DNA of 64,000 nt from Amphiura filiformis (GCF_039555335.1 NC_092647.1:14680094-14744093), one strand, 5' to 3'; positions 42,501-52,780 are shown, numbered from the stretch's first letter. The notes: generated from the letters alone by a model not told the origin. Made by a program: numbers and translations.

Positions 42501-45500
42501 ACGACCCTGGGTTTAAGAGGCGAGCGCGCTAGTGTATAGACCAAAAGAGGACTTCCCCGTCAGGTCTATAACACTAACGCACTTATACCTCCGTGACAGT
42601 ACTTTCAAACTTTATTAGTACATTCCTACCTCAGCCAGTTCAGGTGAGCCAACTTCAACCCATCTTGGAGTCATTGGTATGGCTTTACGTATCGCCTCGT
42701 TCACTTCAGGTTCAAGCTCACCAAGCTGCTTGCTGTCAATTTTGGCTGTGTCTAATTCAATAAAAGACTTATCTTTTCCTAAATCCCTGGTAGAATTATG
42801 AAAAGGCAGATAACACAATATTTAAGAAATAAAGGGTAATGCTTTATCCTTTACACCCAAATAATGTGTCCGAGGCAGTAAAAGCGTAAATAATGGGTGA
42901 GGCGCGGCCGAACCCATTATTTAAACGCTTATACTGCCGAGACACATTATTTATGTAAAGGATAATGCTGCACCCTTTATTTCTATTCTATTACCATAAA
43001 ATAGTGCGATTTATAGAGAAAATATCATTTTTTGGCACAAATATTTTAAGTTGTTTACTTCAAGGTGGAGCGCGTGCTCGTAAGTGACAGCGCGTGTCGC
43101 TGAAATATTGCACGCGTAACCAAAGCGTGATGCTGTGCGTAGAATGTGTTCGGCGCTTTCGACCCATTATTGCAGAATAATGGGCTCTCACGTGACGCGT
43201 TCAACAAATCACAGTGCGCGATTTTGAATAATGGGTCGTGGAGGTAATAGAATAAAAATTAAAATCCCCAATAATGATTAACTTTCATGTATATGTCAGC
43301 TCTAATTCAGTTATGTCTGAAAAGTCGAACATTGTTCTGATACTGAGAGAAGAAATTAGCTCTATCAGTGTTTTTACACAAATTCAACAAGAGGCTTGGG
43401 GATGGCTTTAAAATCCAACTCCCAGTTGACTACCATTACCGGGCCATCACCTTGGCAGAATTGGTGGTAGAACTCCAAACAATAGAAACCAGGAACAACA
43501 ATAGAAACAAGGCTCAATTATCAGTTCTGTCAGGGTGCTGGTGAGTGACTGGTGGTTGGGGTCTTGCTGCATTGAGATGGTCTAGTTGTGTCCAAATTGA
43601 CCCTTTTGATCGCATATGTTATTTTAAAAACTTCAGAGCGCGATCTTGCCACAACGGGCCGGTAGGCAGTCGCACTACGGCACAGAACCAAAGTTACGTG
43701 AGAACCACAGTCGCCACAACAAGCATAACACCAATACATGCGCAGTATTATAGACAAACTGATGACACTTACCATGATGTTGTTTTCCATCCATATTTGT
43801 TATATGCAATAGCTGTGATGAGATGTTGACCTGCAAAACACATAGCAATTCAAAAGCATAGCATTTTATTTGTTATTTATCTTTGTGTCTATTATACAAT
43901 TTATGATACGCATCGGGAAGTAGTCAAATCACCCAACACATCGTGGCTAGTAGTTTTGACTACCTGGTACTTCCCCTCAAAACATGTTGTATTTTATATA
44001 CTATCCCCAGTTGGCTTGCAAATGTTCTCACTTTGGCGTGAACTTTATCAAATTTTGTCTGACAATTTAATAGGGATGTTTTGACAGACACATGCAACTG
44101 GGGAATCACACTTGACAGGTGTAATAGGTCAGGGGTGGGTATGTAGGTGTGAGGGGTGTGTGTGGGGTGCACAAGCAGGGGGGAGGTGCGTTTGTAAATG
44201 CCGTCAAACGAGGACCTACATATGGATACACACCGTAAAAAACGAGGACACACCTCCAAGCGAGGGGCGTCCTCGGTTTGAAACTATGTCCAGGATGACG
44301 TAAATGATGCAAATATGCATATAAGATAGCATATAAGATAGGTCCCCCATAGCGGGTATAGGACAGGTCTCAGTTGGATAGTAAGTTGTCTGGTGTGTTT
44401 GCGTGGTCCTCGTTTGAACGCATTTACAAACAGGGGTGCGTGTGTAGGGCTGTACCTGGACATTGAGGGTATTCAGTACAAATGACCATGATACAATGAT
44501 ATGCTGCTGCCATTGCAATTTCTGCAAACATGGAGAGGGGAGGCATTCTCAGCCATTTGGTTTATCAATGTCCCTTCTTTCAAGGTCATTTAGTGGTGTA
44601 TGGATGGGTCATTTTTCAAAAATGTTTAGACCAATAGCCCAAATTTGCTTCATTGTAGCCAATATTTTCAAAATTTATCAACAATTCCTGGACATTTTAT
44701 CAAAACTAGACATTACCTTTAAAATTTGTTATGATTTGGGCTCCAGGTATACTGATGTGTCCTATTGCCCCCTCACCCTGACCTGCCCGCTTGCACCCCA
44801 ATGGTGGATTATTTTGCATTTGGCAAAACAGGAATTTTTTTAATCCAAAAAAATTAGTGCTGTATTTTTCTGGAATCGGGAGTGATGAGTGTCCAACCCC
44901 ACCTCCCTGGTGATGGAGAATTACAAATAAAACACTGGTGGTGGTTAACCAGTTTTTCTGGTACAAAAGGTTATAATTATGTGGCATGATCTGGTCCATG
45001 GAGGCCAAATGATGCATTTTTGAAAATTGAGTTACTATAATTACTTCCATATAAACATTATGCTATCATATACTGAAAAAACTTGGTTTTTAAGTTTTTA
45101 AGTTGTGTGATGTCTATTTTCTTATGTATTCTATTGTTTTTTTAATCCTTTATTATAATAATAATAATATTTTTGCCTTTATCTCAATTTCAAATTTGCC
45201 GCCTTTGGCCTCCATGGACCAGATCGTGTCACATATTAACAGTTTTAAAGTTTTCTTCTGTTATGTACAAAATTAGCAATATTTACCTGAGTGTTGCTGC
45301 ATGTGATCAAATCGTCTCTGCCAATCTAAAACCTGCTTGACTGTGGTACCTGCTTCAAGTGGTGTTTGCATGAAAAAGATAGCATCACTCCCACGCCTTG
45401 TTATACGCAATACTTCAATGTCATTTACCTGTTGTTTAAAGAAATATGAAGAGCTTGGTTCTAAAACGTGTTAAGTCCACAAACACATGTTTCTGATTTA

Positions 45501-48500
45501 CCTGTGCGATATTGCAATGGGTTGTGATGCTAAATGTACAGTAATTTCAGTTGGATACACCATTTCAAAGCAAACAGTGGAAGGATGCACGGTAACAATA
45601 CTGTGTGAGGCCTTTGGTTCTCAAATGACAACAATTATAGTCTGCATATTGTTAAGCAGAATTGTTGTGGTAAATATAAATGGCTTGCTGATAGTACAAC
45701 TCATTGTTGCTAATGTCAAACTTAATTGTCAAAGTAATTGTGATTGTATCACACAAGTAAATGAGAAACATGTGGTTGTGGACTTAACATGGTTTGGAAA
45801 CAATCTTTTGATATTAAATACAGATTATAAATCACCTCACACCAACATACAAACATACATGTATACCATGCACAAAAATTATCTGAAAGTTTAAAGATTA
45901 AAATTTGTTCACAAAAAGTATGTACACAAAACAAAAGCAATATCTTAAAGACATAAAACTAAATTACCAAATAAAGTACATGTAGTTGATAGATGGAGAA
46001 TTGTGTTCTATTCCCAGGCATTTAAAGCCATATTATAACATTTCCATTAAAAATAGAATTGTATTTTTTTGGTATAAAATGTAAGTTTTCACTGTCAGAT
46101 ATGTCCTCTTTTAATTTGGCCCAAACAGAGAAGGCAAATACAAAGAAAATTGTTATTTAATACCAGCTCATTTGAACGTGAGACGTGTCAGTTCTTTTGA
46201 TATGTCACGACTGCCCGCACAGCATGTATGTGCTGTGTTATGCACATTGTGTACGCGTTCAACTGATATTTCCATCGTAATAATAAACCGTCTTATTAAG
46301 ACAGTTTATTCAAAATCTTGGATTTTGACAAAACTACAGCAAAAGTCTTGATTTTTGCAGGGTATGTTAGTTTACTAAAGTACATAACAATTGTGTAAAA
46401 AAAACCCAGAATTTTGAATGTTATAATAGCAAATGTTATAATATGGCTTTAAATGTTTAGTATTGCCAGCTTTATAAATGAATCAAGCCCCTGGATCAAG
46501 CCCACTTTAATAATTCCATAGGAAGCCAACATAATTCTTTCAGTTTGACATTGACTGAAATAATTCAAGTTAATAATAACAATATTGAATGTTTAATTGT
46601 ACTGAAATAATAAAAATGTTACTCACAGTGCCTCTGTCATCTGGCTGCATTTTCCGATGTTTATGCAAAAGATAAACAAGAAATGAAGTTTTAAAATAAT
46701 TGATAATAATTGATATTTCATGTTGAAATATTAAAATATATTAAACTATTATTATATGCAAATATAAACAGGTTAGTTTGTACTGATTTTGCAGTAGCAT
46801 AGCCAGCAAGGGGCAAGGGGCCCTATAGACCCTGGTCATAGGCCAAAATAGTGTAAAATACAGAAATATTGGGCGTGTAGTCCCAATAAAACCCTTATCA
46901 CCGCAATCATGGTCCAAATTGTGTGAAATACATGTACAAAATATTTGCATGCACATTGCCCCAATTGCCCCTCTCTAAAAACAATGGTATGTGTGTATAT
47001 CCCACCGATAATTCTAGGTAAATTTTTTTTCATCTCTGGTTCCGAAAATTTTATTATCCCTCCCCCCCCCCAAAAGAGAACTAGCTACACCCCTGTTTTG
47101 CACAATGTTACATCACCAATATTCCCCAAAATTAATCCTTTTTGCTATTCTGTTCTGCACTTCAAAGTTGAACATCTCACTACCTGCAGACTTTTTTCTT
47201 GTCATTTTGCACCTAATTAAGCTAATTGGTTGAATTTTACTTTCCAAGAAAAGAAGGGCATCATTTTTTGAATGTCCCACCTAATTTTTCCATGGGGGAC
47301 ATCCCTTTTAAAAATCCTATAGAAGAGGAAAATAAGCAATAATGCCTGTGCATCTTCCTTTTTAGCCCAGAAAACACCCATGTTTTGGGCATTGGGCCAA
47401 AATAGGGAAAATAAAATAGTAAAGATTTTGGGCTGTTTGTAAGCACTAGCCCATCAAATAACAAAACTCAACTTCATATGGTCTAAAATAGCATTAATTA
47501 ACATAGGCTTCAATCTAGGAAAATTCATGTTATCTAACCCTAACACCCAACCCTGCTTTTTGCTATCAGAAAATAAAGAAGAAACGAAAAATGGGAGAAG
47601 ATGAAGAAAGTTAGAAGTCACATGGCGGGACCGGGATTCAAACCTAAGACCCCCCCCCCCATGCCACACACACGATCACGGATCATGACGGATGTGTTAG
47701 GGTTAATTAATGAGGAAAAACAATGGAGTTTATTCTTCAAATAATAAAAAATTATTTTTATTTATAAATGAATATCTGTCGAGAGAATTCTTTAACATTA
47801 CAACAAAAAAGAATCCATTGGAAAATGAAACAAAAAACGCATGAAACGAAGGCTGGCATTAGGCTAATGAAATGAAATGATTCGTTTCCTGTCACAATTT
47901 TTTTAGTGAAATATGAGGTCATGGTTTCATTATTCATTATTTTGGAAAATTTCATTATTGTCAAAACTTTCATCAATATTGTTGATGAAAGACCACCTCA
48001 AAAACAGGTATTAATGCTTATTGCTTAAGAAAAGATTTAAATTCGTTTTTATTAAAATGAAAAGAAATTTGCAATCTTTGTAATCACTAGAAACATGATG
48101 AAGTAATCCTCTACCCCTACAACTAAGATAAATGGCTGAATGATCAGCAGGGGATCTCAGACATTTTGAGAGTTTCAATTTTTATTATTTCCATCTCAAT
48201 TTTCAGATATTTTTTTAATGAAAATAATGAAAGTTTTGGTCAAATTGAAAAAGGGGTGTGGGAGGAGGATGGGAAACTAAGAATCAACTTTCAGTAGTCT
48301 TATCTTTATCAATACCGGTACTCAAATCTTTTCATCATGATATACTTACCTGGCCTCCCCCTTCTGGGAATAGTACTGTATCTTCTAATATAATTTCAAA
48401 CCCTTTGATGATTTCTTTCTTGCCATTTGTAACTATCTTCAGCTCGGATGGTGTACATGATACAACTTTTGTAGTGAACTATGAAAAAATAAACATGCTG

Positions 48501-51500
48501 TTCTTTAACTTTATATATTATAATTAAATTTTAAAATTGTGATTGCGCCAAAAAAGAAATGTCTCAAAGTAGTCCAGTCAATCTAAACAAATTAATGGTG
48601 TCACCCACCACTAATTGCAACAGAATTTTTTTCACTTTTATACAAATTTAAGAGATGTCCCCTGAACATCATACCAAAAATATACTGAAATATACTTGGT
48701 GGAAAGGTAGTTTTTGGCGGGAAAAGGTCATACAGGGTCAAATTTCAAAATTGCTTTAATCTTTTTTAAAAACTATACCAAAGCATTCCTCTAGTCATAA
48801 GGATTCAGAAAAAGTATAGTTTGTCATATCTGCGATGTACCATTCTCCAGTTATAAGCGAAAAGGTCAAAGGTCAAATTTTGGGCTCCACGTGGGTCAAC
48901 TTTGAAAAAATGTTCCGATCTCCTTAAAAATGGTCTCAATGTGTTCGTCCTTTAAAAACACTCCAAAATAAGAATAGTTTGCCATATCTTGGATGTTTCG
49001 TTACCTAGGTAGCAAGGTAAAAGAGGTCATTGACCATTGAACTCTATTGACCCCGACCTAGTTTTCGATGTTACGCATGTAATTAAACAACCTAAACAGT
49101 GCAAATATTCTTTAAATGAATTATGTTTGCAAGCCGAACAATTTGAGACCATTTTGGTTAAAATCAGACAATTTTTAGTTTTTTGACCTCTGTTGACCCC
49201 AACATAATTTGACTTTGACCTTTTCGGTTATAACTCAAAAACCGTACATCACAGGTATGGCAAACTATACTTTTTCTGAATCCTTATGACTAGAGGAATA
49301 ATTTGGTATAGTTTTTAAATGATTAGAGCGATTTTGAAATTTGAATCCTGTATGACCTTTTCCCGCCAAAAACTACCTTTCCACCAAGTATATTTTAGTA
49401 TACTTTTTGTATGCTGTTCAGGGGCCATCTCTGACATTTATATCAGTGAAAAAATTTCTGTTGCAATTAGTGGTGAATCAAAACCCACTTTGACTGGACT
49501 AAAGCCTGCACGCGGATTTATAAAATTGTAAGATTTGAAAAAAATAGAACTTCAACCCACAAAAGACTGCTACAAATACTCATTTATCCCAAGAACCGTC
49601 ATAGACTGGATTGGAATAATCTAGTGCCGTACGGTAGGCCTACTATTACGCTGACTTTCGTATTCGGCGAGGAGGACATTTTCGACCTCCTCGTTTGTTT
49701 ACAAACAGAGAGGTAGACAAAGGGCCTGTCAAAACTGTTCCGCTTGTCCAAATACTCAAGTATCTAAAGGATGGTCCACAATAGAGTGATTCACGCAACA
49801 TGAATACCGGTAGGGGATTAAAAAACTGTGAAGTAGGACCATGTGCTTCTTTTGTCAAATTTGCCATCAAGATTTCGGATGAAAACAGTTCAGACCCAGA
49901 ACACGATTATGTCAGAAATTAATATTTTGTTCTGGGTCTGATTATTCGGACTAGGAATAATCTACCTCAAGAAATAACCAACATCGAAGATCCCAAAGTA
50001 TTCAAGAACCAGCTAAAAGACCACTTCACCTTTTACACTGGGTTTCTGAAGAACGACAGTCCCTTGCTCAGATTGACGCAAGCGCCCACTGCGCCCTGAA
50101 TGAGTGACATACGCGAAGAGCGCCGACCAACGATTTGACGCAAAATCGGCCAATCAGATTATCGGTCTGTTCACTGTTGTTATTATGATTGTCAGACGAT
50201 TGATTCAGCCAATCAAAACCCCACTTCTGTGTTTACGCTCTGCACGCTCTCAAAATGTAAACAAGTGCCGTTCTTCTTTGACAAAAACTAAGCGAACTAT
50301 AGTGGGAATTCCAATTGAATGAACGCAGCTTTTAATAGTGTGACGAATTTTTGCGTACACTGCGTGATGTACGCCAGCGTGTGTGACTGTGCGTGAGCAT
50401 GGTGAGTAACGCGAAAGTGAATCCAACCATGCCAACGCACTCATGATTGGTTAGCATTGTATCCAAGGTTGTGCGTTCGCGTTGTAGTTTGAAATACGCG
50501 ATATACGATCGCGGTTGGATCGAGTGCAGCTGTTGAAAGCTGCGTTCATTCAATTGGAATTCTTACTATAGCAGACACCACACCCGATTTCGTCTTTCCC
50601 CGGCACGGGTGTTGAATCATACCCAACTAGAACTAGATCCCGGGTCTATAGAGCTAGGGACTTTTGTCCAGCCATTTTAATAAACACGGAAGTATGAAAA
50701 TTCCAACACACTCACGATTGGATAGTATTGTGTTGTATACTATTCACTTCAGGTAAGTTTTATGCGTTTTAACCATCTAGTAAATCGTAATCGTATAAGG
50801 CCAAGTAAAAAATAAAACATGTTTCACGTCCGGGTTTTCGAAAAAAAGGAGGAGGAGGGGGCTTTTTATTTTCTATTTTTTATCGCAAAATTGATGTAAA
50901 TACCCATATTTAGAGCTGTTTTAGCGTATGCAATAATGCCTGGAAAAAGGAGGAGGCCCTTTTTTATTTGTTGTTCTGAGAGTTACACCCCTCCAATTGG
51001 CAATGATCACAAAACCTTCCTAAAATGTTTCTTGTATCTTAACAAGGCTATAGAAAGCATTCCAACTTCCTAGACATATTTTTTGAAAAGTTATAACTGA
51101 ATTTCAAAAAATAAAAATATATTTGAGGAAACCTCAAAAAGGAAGCGGAGGGGCGTGAAACATGTTTATTTTTTATTTTGCCTAATGCTTGCTGCTGACT
51201 TCAATCAAGCGTGGAATACCTTGACTTGTCAAAATAATACGCGCTGAACAAGTCGAAAACTTTATCTTGAGATCACGTACAGCTGATGGCAGCTGTGTTC
51301 AATCAAATGAAATTATTTACTGTAAACAGCAGAAGTTCTGGGATAATACTTCCGAATTCTGCACTACAAGGAAGTATACACGGCGTCTGCTTTTTATTTA
51401 TGTTTGTTTTAACCTCTCACAGTATATATATTGTGCAGTTAGAGTAAGGTCTGCCACAGAATTTAAAATAATAAGTATTAGTAAAAATTCTGGGTAGATT

Positions 51501-51586
51501 TTGTGGGCCTTTCATGAGCTAAAACATGTTAAATCGTAGGATTTTACCTCTGTTTCGTAGCTGCGCTTCTGACAGTAGAACGCCAT
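36409..51586 (-). CDS. AARSD1: AARSD1, alanyl-tRNA editing (trans-editing) protein, complete, 12 exons
   Basis: AARSD1 (AlaX-type) hydrolyses mis-charged Ser-tRNA(Ala) in the cytosol, backing up the editing site of alanyl-tRNA synthetase. Twelve minus-strand exons join in consistent phase to about 411 residues, against about 412 in human. They begin MAFYCQKRSYETE and end EYVNRMQTSEQ-stop. The zinc-binding motifs are present: HxxxH in FDHMQQHSGQHL (exons 4-5) and CxxxH in NMCCGTHVSNL (exon 7). The C-terminal domain conserves GDEKGAGLFLIGGP and GKGACKNGRYQGKA. Every junction has GT-AG ends. One exon is 18 bases. Exon 10 shows one extra A that breaks the frame, probably an assembly error. Intron 6 carries a miniature LTR element. 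Confidence in the identity is very high from the uninterrupted match to the family. Confidence 0.97.
37024..37680. mobile_element. Whole-length palindromic element flanked by TTAA
   Basis: TTAA at 37020-37023 and 37681-37684 brackets a 657-bp near-perfect palindrome centred near 37350. The arms share GACAGTATTT, GAATTGCATTCTGAATAC-like text and TCAATTGAAAATTTTGACCT. TTAA duplication suggests the piggyBac/Kolobok type. It lies in the last AARSD1 intron. Confidence 0.88.
38268..38362 (-). CDS. AARSD1: AARSD1 exon 11
   Basis: 31 codons plus two bases: NALMLLTTGDEKGAGLFLIG then GPKEIVEEAAP. Acceptor attgcag, donor gtgagt. Confidence 0.97.
38665..39154. repeat. Cluster of hairpins around GGGCATAGT motifs
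   Basis: Three hairpins: 38665-38690 (GCGGGCATAGTTTTGACTAT arm), a large one at 38905-39069 with arms of about 75 bp around TCAGCTTCGCTTC, and 39118-39154. Foldback-type sequence, no ORF. Confidence 0.8.
39441..39585 (-). CDS. AARSD1: AARSD1 exon 10, one-base frame disruption
   Basis: It starts EKTLLLRELAVLEAYRYKTQ and runs to CVYIK, then continues one frame over as EADSEFINMVANEIGTE. The exon is 145 bases; 144 would keep the frame. One surplus A in the A5 run near 39490 explains the break. Acceptor catacag, donor gtatgt. Confidence 0.92.
39738..39804 (-). CDS. AARSD1: AARSD1 exon 9
   Basis: It completes a Lys codon, then encodes CGPDEHPQAVERIQKTLKQT and NK. Acceptor ctttcag, donor gtaaga. 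Confidence 0.93.
40423..40553 (-). CDS. AARSD1: AARSD1 exon 8
   Basis: 43 codons plus two bases: AIKLLGAEKGKKGKTNLYFL then AGDRLLNYLAKSYNNEKQLT and SYL. Acceptor ttttgcag, donor gtaagt. Confidence 0.97.
41165..41485 (+). repeat. Dispersed repeat, copy 2 (first copy 9425-9740)
   Basis: Same orientation as 9425-9740. Lies just downstream of the AARSD1 exon 7 donor. Confidence 0.75.
41536..41652 (-). CDS. AARSD1: AARSD1 exon 7 (CxxxH zinc motif)
   Basis: 39 codons, phase 0: VRTRGLPDDHVGLVRIVDIE then GIEANMCCGTHVSNLSHLQ. Acceptor cgtgcag, donor gtgaga. CCGTH supplies two zinc ligands. Confidence 0.98.
42085..42252 (-). repeat. 3' terminal repeat of the miniature LTR element, tRNA-like
   Basis: Same structure as its partner, with the B box at 42143-42153. 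The two copies are about 98% identical by eye. Confidence 0.8.
42431..42598 (-). repeat. 5' terminal repeat of the miniature LTR element, tRNA-like
   Basis: On the minus strand it has a TATA-like GGTATAAGTG near its start, then a tRNA-like block: acceptor-like GTCCT/AGGAC pairing, D-arm-like GGTCTATACGCTAGCGCGC and the Pol III B box GGTTCGAGTCC (42489-42499). Confidence 0.8.
42630..42786 (-). CDS. AARSD1: AARSD1 exon 6
   Basis: It completes Trp and encodes 52 residues from DLGKDKSFIELDTAKID to WVEVGSPELAE. Acceptor ttctaccag, donor gtagga. The miniature LTR element ends only 31 bases from this donor. Confidence 0.95.
42827..43258. mobile_element. Palindromic element(s) with TTCTATTCTATTACC ends
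   Basis: A hairpin (42827-42982; arms with AGTAAAAGCGTAAATAATGG-type text) abuts a segment bounded by TTCTATTCTATTACC (42981) and GGTAATAGAATAAAAA (43242). In AARSD1 intron 5. Confidence 0.7.
43773..43830 (-). CDS. AARSD1: AARSD1 exon 5
   Basis: 58 bases that complete a Gly codon and encode QHLITAIAYNKYGWKTTS, ending with two bases of a Trp codon. Acceptor tgttttgcag, donor gtaagt. Confidence 0.95.
44186..44442. mobile_element. Inverted-repeat element, about 257 bp
   Basis: GTGCGTTTGTAAATGC with CAAACGAGGACC at the left is mirrored by GGTCCTCGTTTGAACGCATT at the right. In AARSD1 intron 4. Confidence 0.7.
45287..45428 (-). CDS. AARSD1: AARSD1 exon 4 (HxxxH zinc motif)
   Basis: 47 codons plus one base: VNDIEVLRITRRGSDAIFFM then QTPLEAGTTVKQVLDWQRRF and DHMQQHS. 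Acceptor aacaacag, donor gtaaat. Confidence 0.97.
46627..46644 (-). CDS. AARSD1: AARSD1 exon 3, 18-nt microexon
   Basis: The sequence between acceptor atgcag and donor gtgagt is exactly six codons, PDDRGT. This is the segment needed between GGGQ of exon 2 and VNDIEVLR of exon 4; the orthologue reads GGGQPDDRGTINDI. Confidence 0.95.
48350..48478 (-). CDS. AARSD1: AARSD1 exon 2
   Basis: 43 codons from FTTKVVSCTPSELKI to EDTVLFPEGGGQ, phase 0, acceptor tttttcatag, donor gtaagt. The FPEGGGQ motif is typical of AlaX/AlaRS editing domains. Confidence 0.97.
48570..49501. mobile_element. Large foldback element with about 300-bp or longer arms
   Basis: TAGTCCAGTCA at the left mirrors TGACTGGACTA at the right. 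The arms share AAGGTAGTTTTTGGCGGGAA and CTCTAGTCATAAGGATTCAG. TA probably duplicated. It carries a perfect DR1 motif, AGGTCAAAGGTCA, near 48863. In AARSD1 intron 1. Confidence 0.88.
49655..49956 (+). repeat. Dispersed repeat, copy 2 (first copy 4895-5175)
   Basis: Same family and orientation as 4895-5175. Confidence 0.85.
50050..50285. mobile_element. MITE, inverse copy of 25212-25475
   Basis: It shares AGTCCCTTGCTCAGATTGAC and AAATGTAAACAAGTGCCGTT with the complement of 25212-25475. Confidence 0.8.
50297..50571. mobile_element. CTATAG-end MITE family, best-preserved copy
   Basis: Arms CTATAGTGGGAATTCCAATT and GAATGAACGCAGCTTT at the left mirror AAAGCTGCGTTCATTCAATT and GGAATTCTTACTATAG at the right. 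Confidence 0.88.
51548..51586 (-). CDS. AARSD1: AARSD1 exon 1 (start codon)
   Basis: Thirteen codons, MAFYCQKRSYETE, phase 0, donor gtaaaa. The ATG lies in CCAAAATGGCG, a Kozak-good, YY1/TISU-like context. Confidence 0.95.
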
Positions 51587-51803
51587 TTTGGAAAAGTGCA
51601 TCATGGGTAAACCTATTTTTACTAAATTTTAAGAATAAAATTTAAAGAATAACAGGTTATTGTAAAGAAAATTATACATAAAGAAATTTTATTCAAGATG
51701 AAGAAATTAAAGATGACTCAATCAAATATAATATGATTTATATCTGCAAAATGAACAGTGCATTGTGGGTGTCAATCTCATTTGCATAATGTTTTATTTT
51801 CAG

Positions 51804-51944
51804 CCCTGGATATGAATATGGTGAAGACCACGAACTTGTGGCCAAAGATTTAGCCAAAGTTAGCCTTATTTGGATCAGCAATATAAATCGGGAGATTCCT
51901 TGGTATTTCAAGTATATTGTGGACATATTTATGTATTAATCTAG
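51804..51944 (+). CDS. Unidentified exon-like ORF upstream of AARSD1
   Basis: A strong acceptor (gttttattttcag) precedes an open frame of 44 codons from PGYEYGEDHELVAKDLAKVS to PWYFKYIVDIFMY and a TAA, followed five bases later by a donor-like AG/gtaagt. The composition looks protein-like and the frame needs two bases from an upstream exon. The bases before gtaaac at 51607 could supply them, but that would overlap AARSD1 exon 1 on the other strand. I do not recognise the protein. It could be the last coding exon of a divergent neighbour or chance. Confidence 0.35.
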
Positions 51945-52260
51945 GTAAGTGTGCTCTTGTTCTGAATTTATAATGATGGGTCATTTCGCTCATTTTGTCA
52001 TGTACACACACAATTGCAATACAATTTCCCATTTGATCATGTTGTACATGTACAGTCATAACATAGCAATGATAGCATGTTGTTCTTGTGTTAAGCAGCC
52101 CATTCATTGATTCAGAAATCATGTAGTTGAAAATAAACACGATTATGATGAACTTCAAAGACTAGAATATACAGGGATGTTGTTGTTGTTAATAATGTAT
52201 TTTTTGTATTTGATCATGATGATGACACTGCACTGCACTGACAAGACTCGGCCGGCTATT

Positions 52261-52780
52261 CTGTCGGTCCAACATCCGGGCTATCTCTAGTCTCGGGCCC
52301 AAACTGCATGTGGCTCACGGTTTGTTATGAACAACAGAAACCGGCTGTGAAGGAGGCTACATAGCGATGTTGTTGGAGTGACATTCAATTTCGGGAAAAA
52401 CAACACTCGACCATGGAATTTAATTTAAAGTTTGTCAGTACGGTATCTAAACGGTAAATCAAGTAAGTTTCTTCCACTCTGAAGACTTAGAAAAGGTTGT
52501 TTGATTCCACTGACTATTTGCGATCGAAATTTACATAACACCAATGACAGAAATCATCAACAAAAATCGAATCGGGGACTTGTTTTCACTCGACCTTGAG
52601 TCGCATCATCAACCGGAAGTGACGTGGCACGGACCGACAGAATTCTGTCGGTCCAACATCCGTGCTATCTCTATTCTCGGGCCCAACCTGCATGTGGCTC
52701 ACGGTTTGTTATGAACAACAGAAACCGGCTGTGAAGGAGGCTACATAGCGATGTTGTTGGAGTGACATTCAATTTCGGAA
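52261..52780. mobile_element. Composite repeat: 140-bp direct copies and a 24-bp junction palindrome
   Basis: About 140 bp starting CTGTCGGTCCAACATCCG is repeated at 52261 and 52646. The first unit ends GGACCGACAG (52632-52641), so an element of about 380 bp with CTGTCGGTCC TIRs is followed, after AATT, by a second, truncated copy. Confidence 0.75.

Larger units (their letters stand above)
42085..42598 (-). mobile_element. 514-bp miniature LTR-type element (TRIM-like) with tRNA-like terminal repeats
   Basis: Two 168-bp direct repeats (42085-42252, 42431-42598) each start TGTCAC and end GTGACA. They differ by two substitutions and two 1-bp indels. The block is flanked by GTAC at 42081-42084 and 42599-42602, a 4-bp target duplication. 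Reading the minus strand, a TGG-starting, PBS-like site begins 4 bases after the first repeat (42426), and a polypurine tract GAGGAGGGGGGAG (42255-42267) ends 2 bases before the second. These are LTR-retrotransposon hallmarks with no coding capacity. The 178-bp middle holds a perfect 35-bp tandem duplication. It lies in AARSD1 intron 6, sense to the gene. Confidence 0.85.
44443..48340 (-). other. AARSD1 introns 2-4, mostly unidentified sequence
   Basis: Apart from exons 3 and 4 there are only AT-rich and low-complexity stretches. The 135-codon frame at 45487-45894 has no splice context or recognisable domain. Confidence 0.6.

Noticed and set aside
42085-42598. Two independent tRNA genes or SINEs
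   Set aside because: The paired repeats share one GTAC target duplication around the whole block, and PBS-like and polypurine signals sit at the right places; a single LTR-type insertion explains more.
43385-43505. Possible AARSD1 coding exon between exons 5 and 6
   Set aside because: Stops in the relevant frames, and exons 5 and 6 join directly at a split Trp codon.
45487-45894. 135-codon plus-strand ORF in an AARSD1 intron
   Set aside because: No recognisable domain, no splice context, and it lies antisense in an intron.
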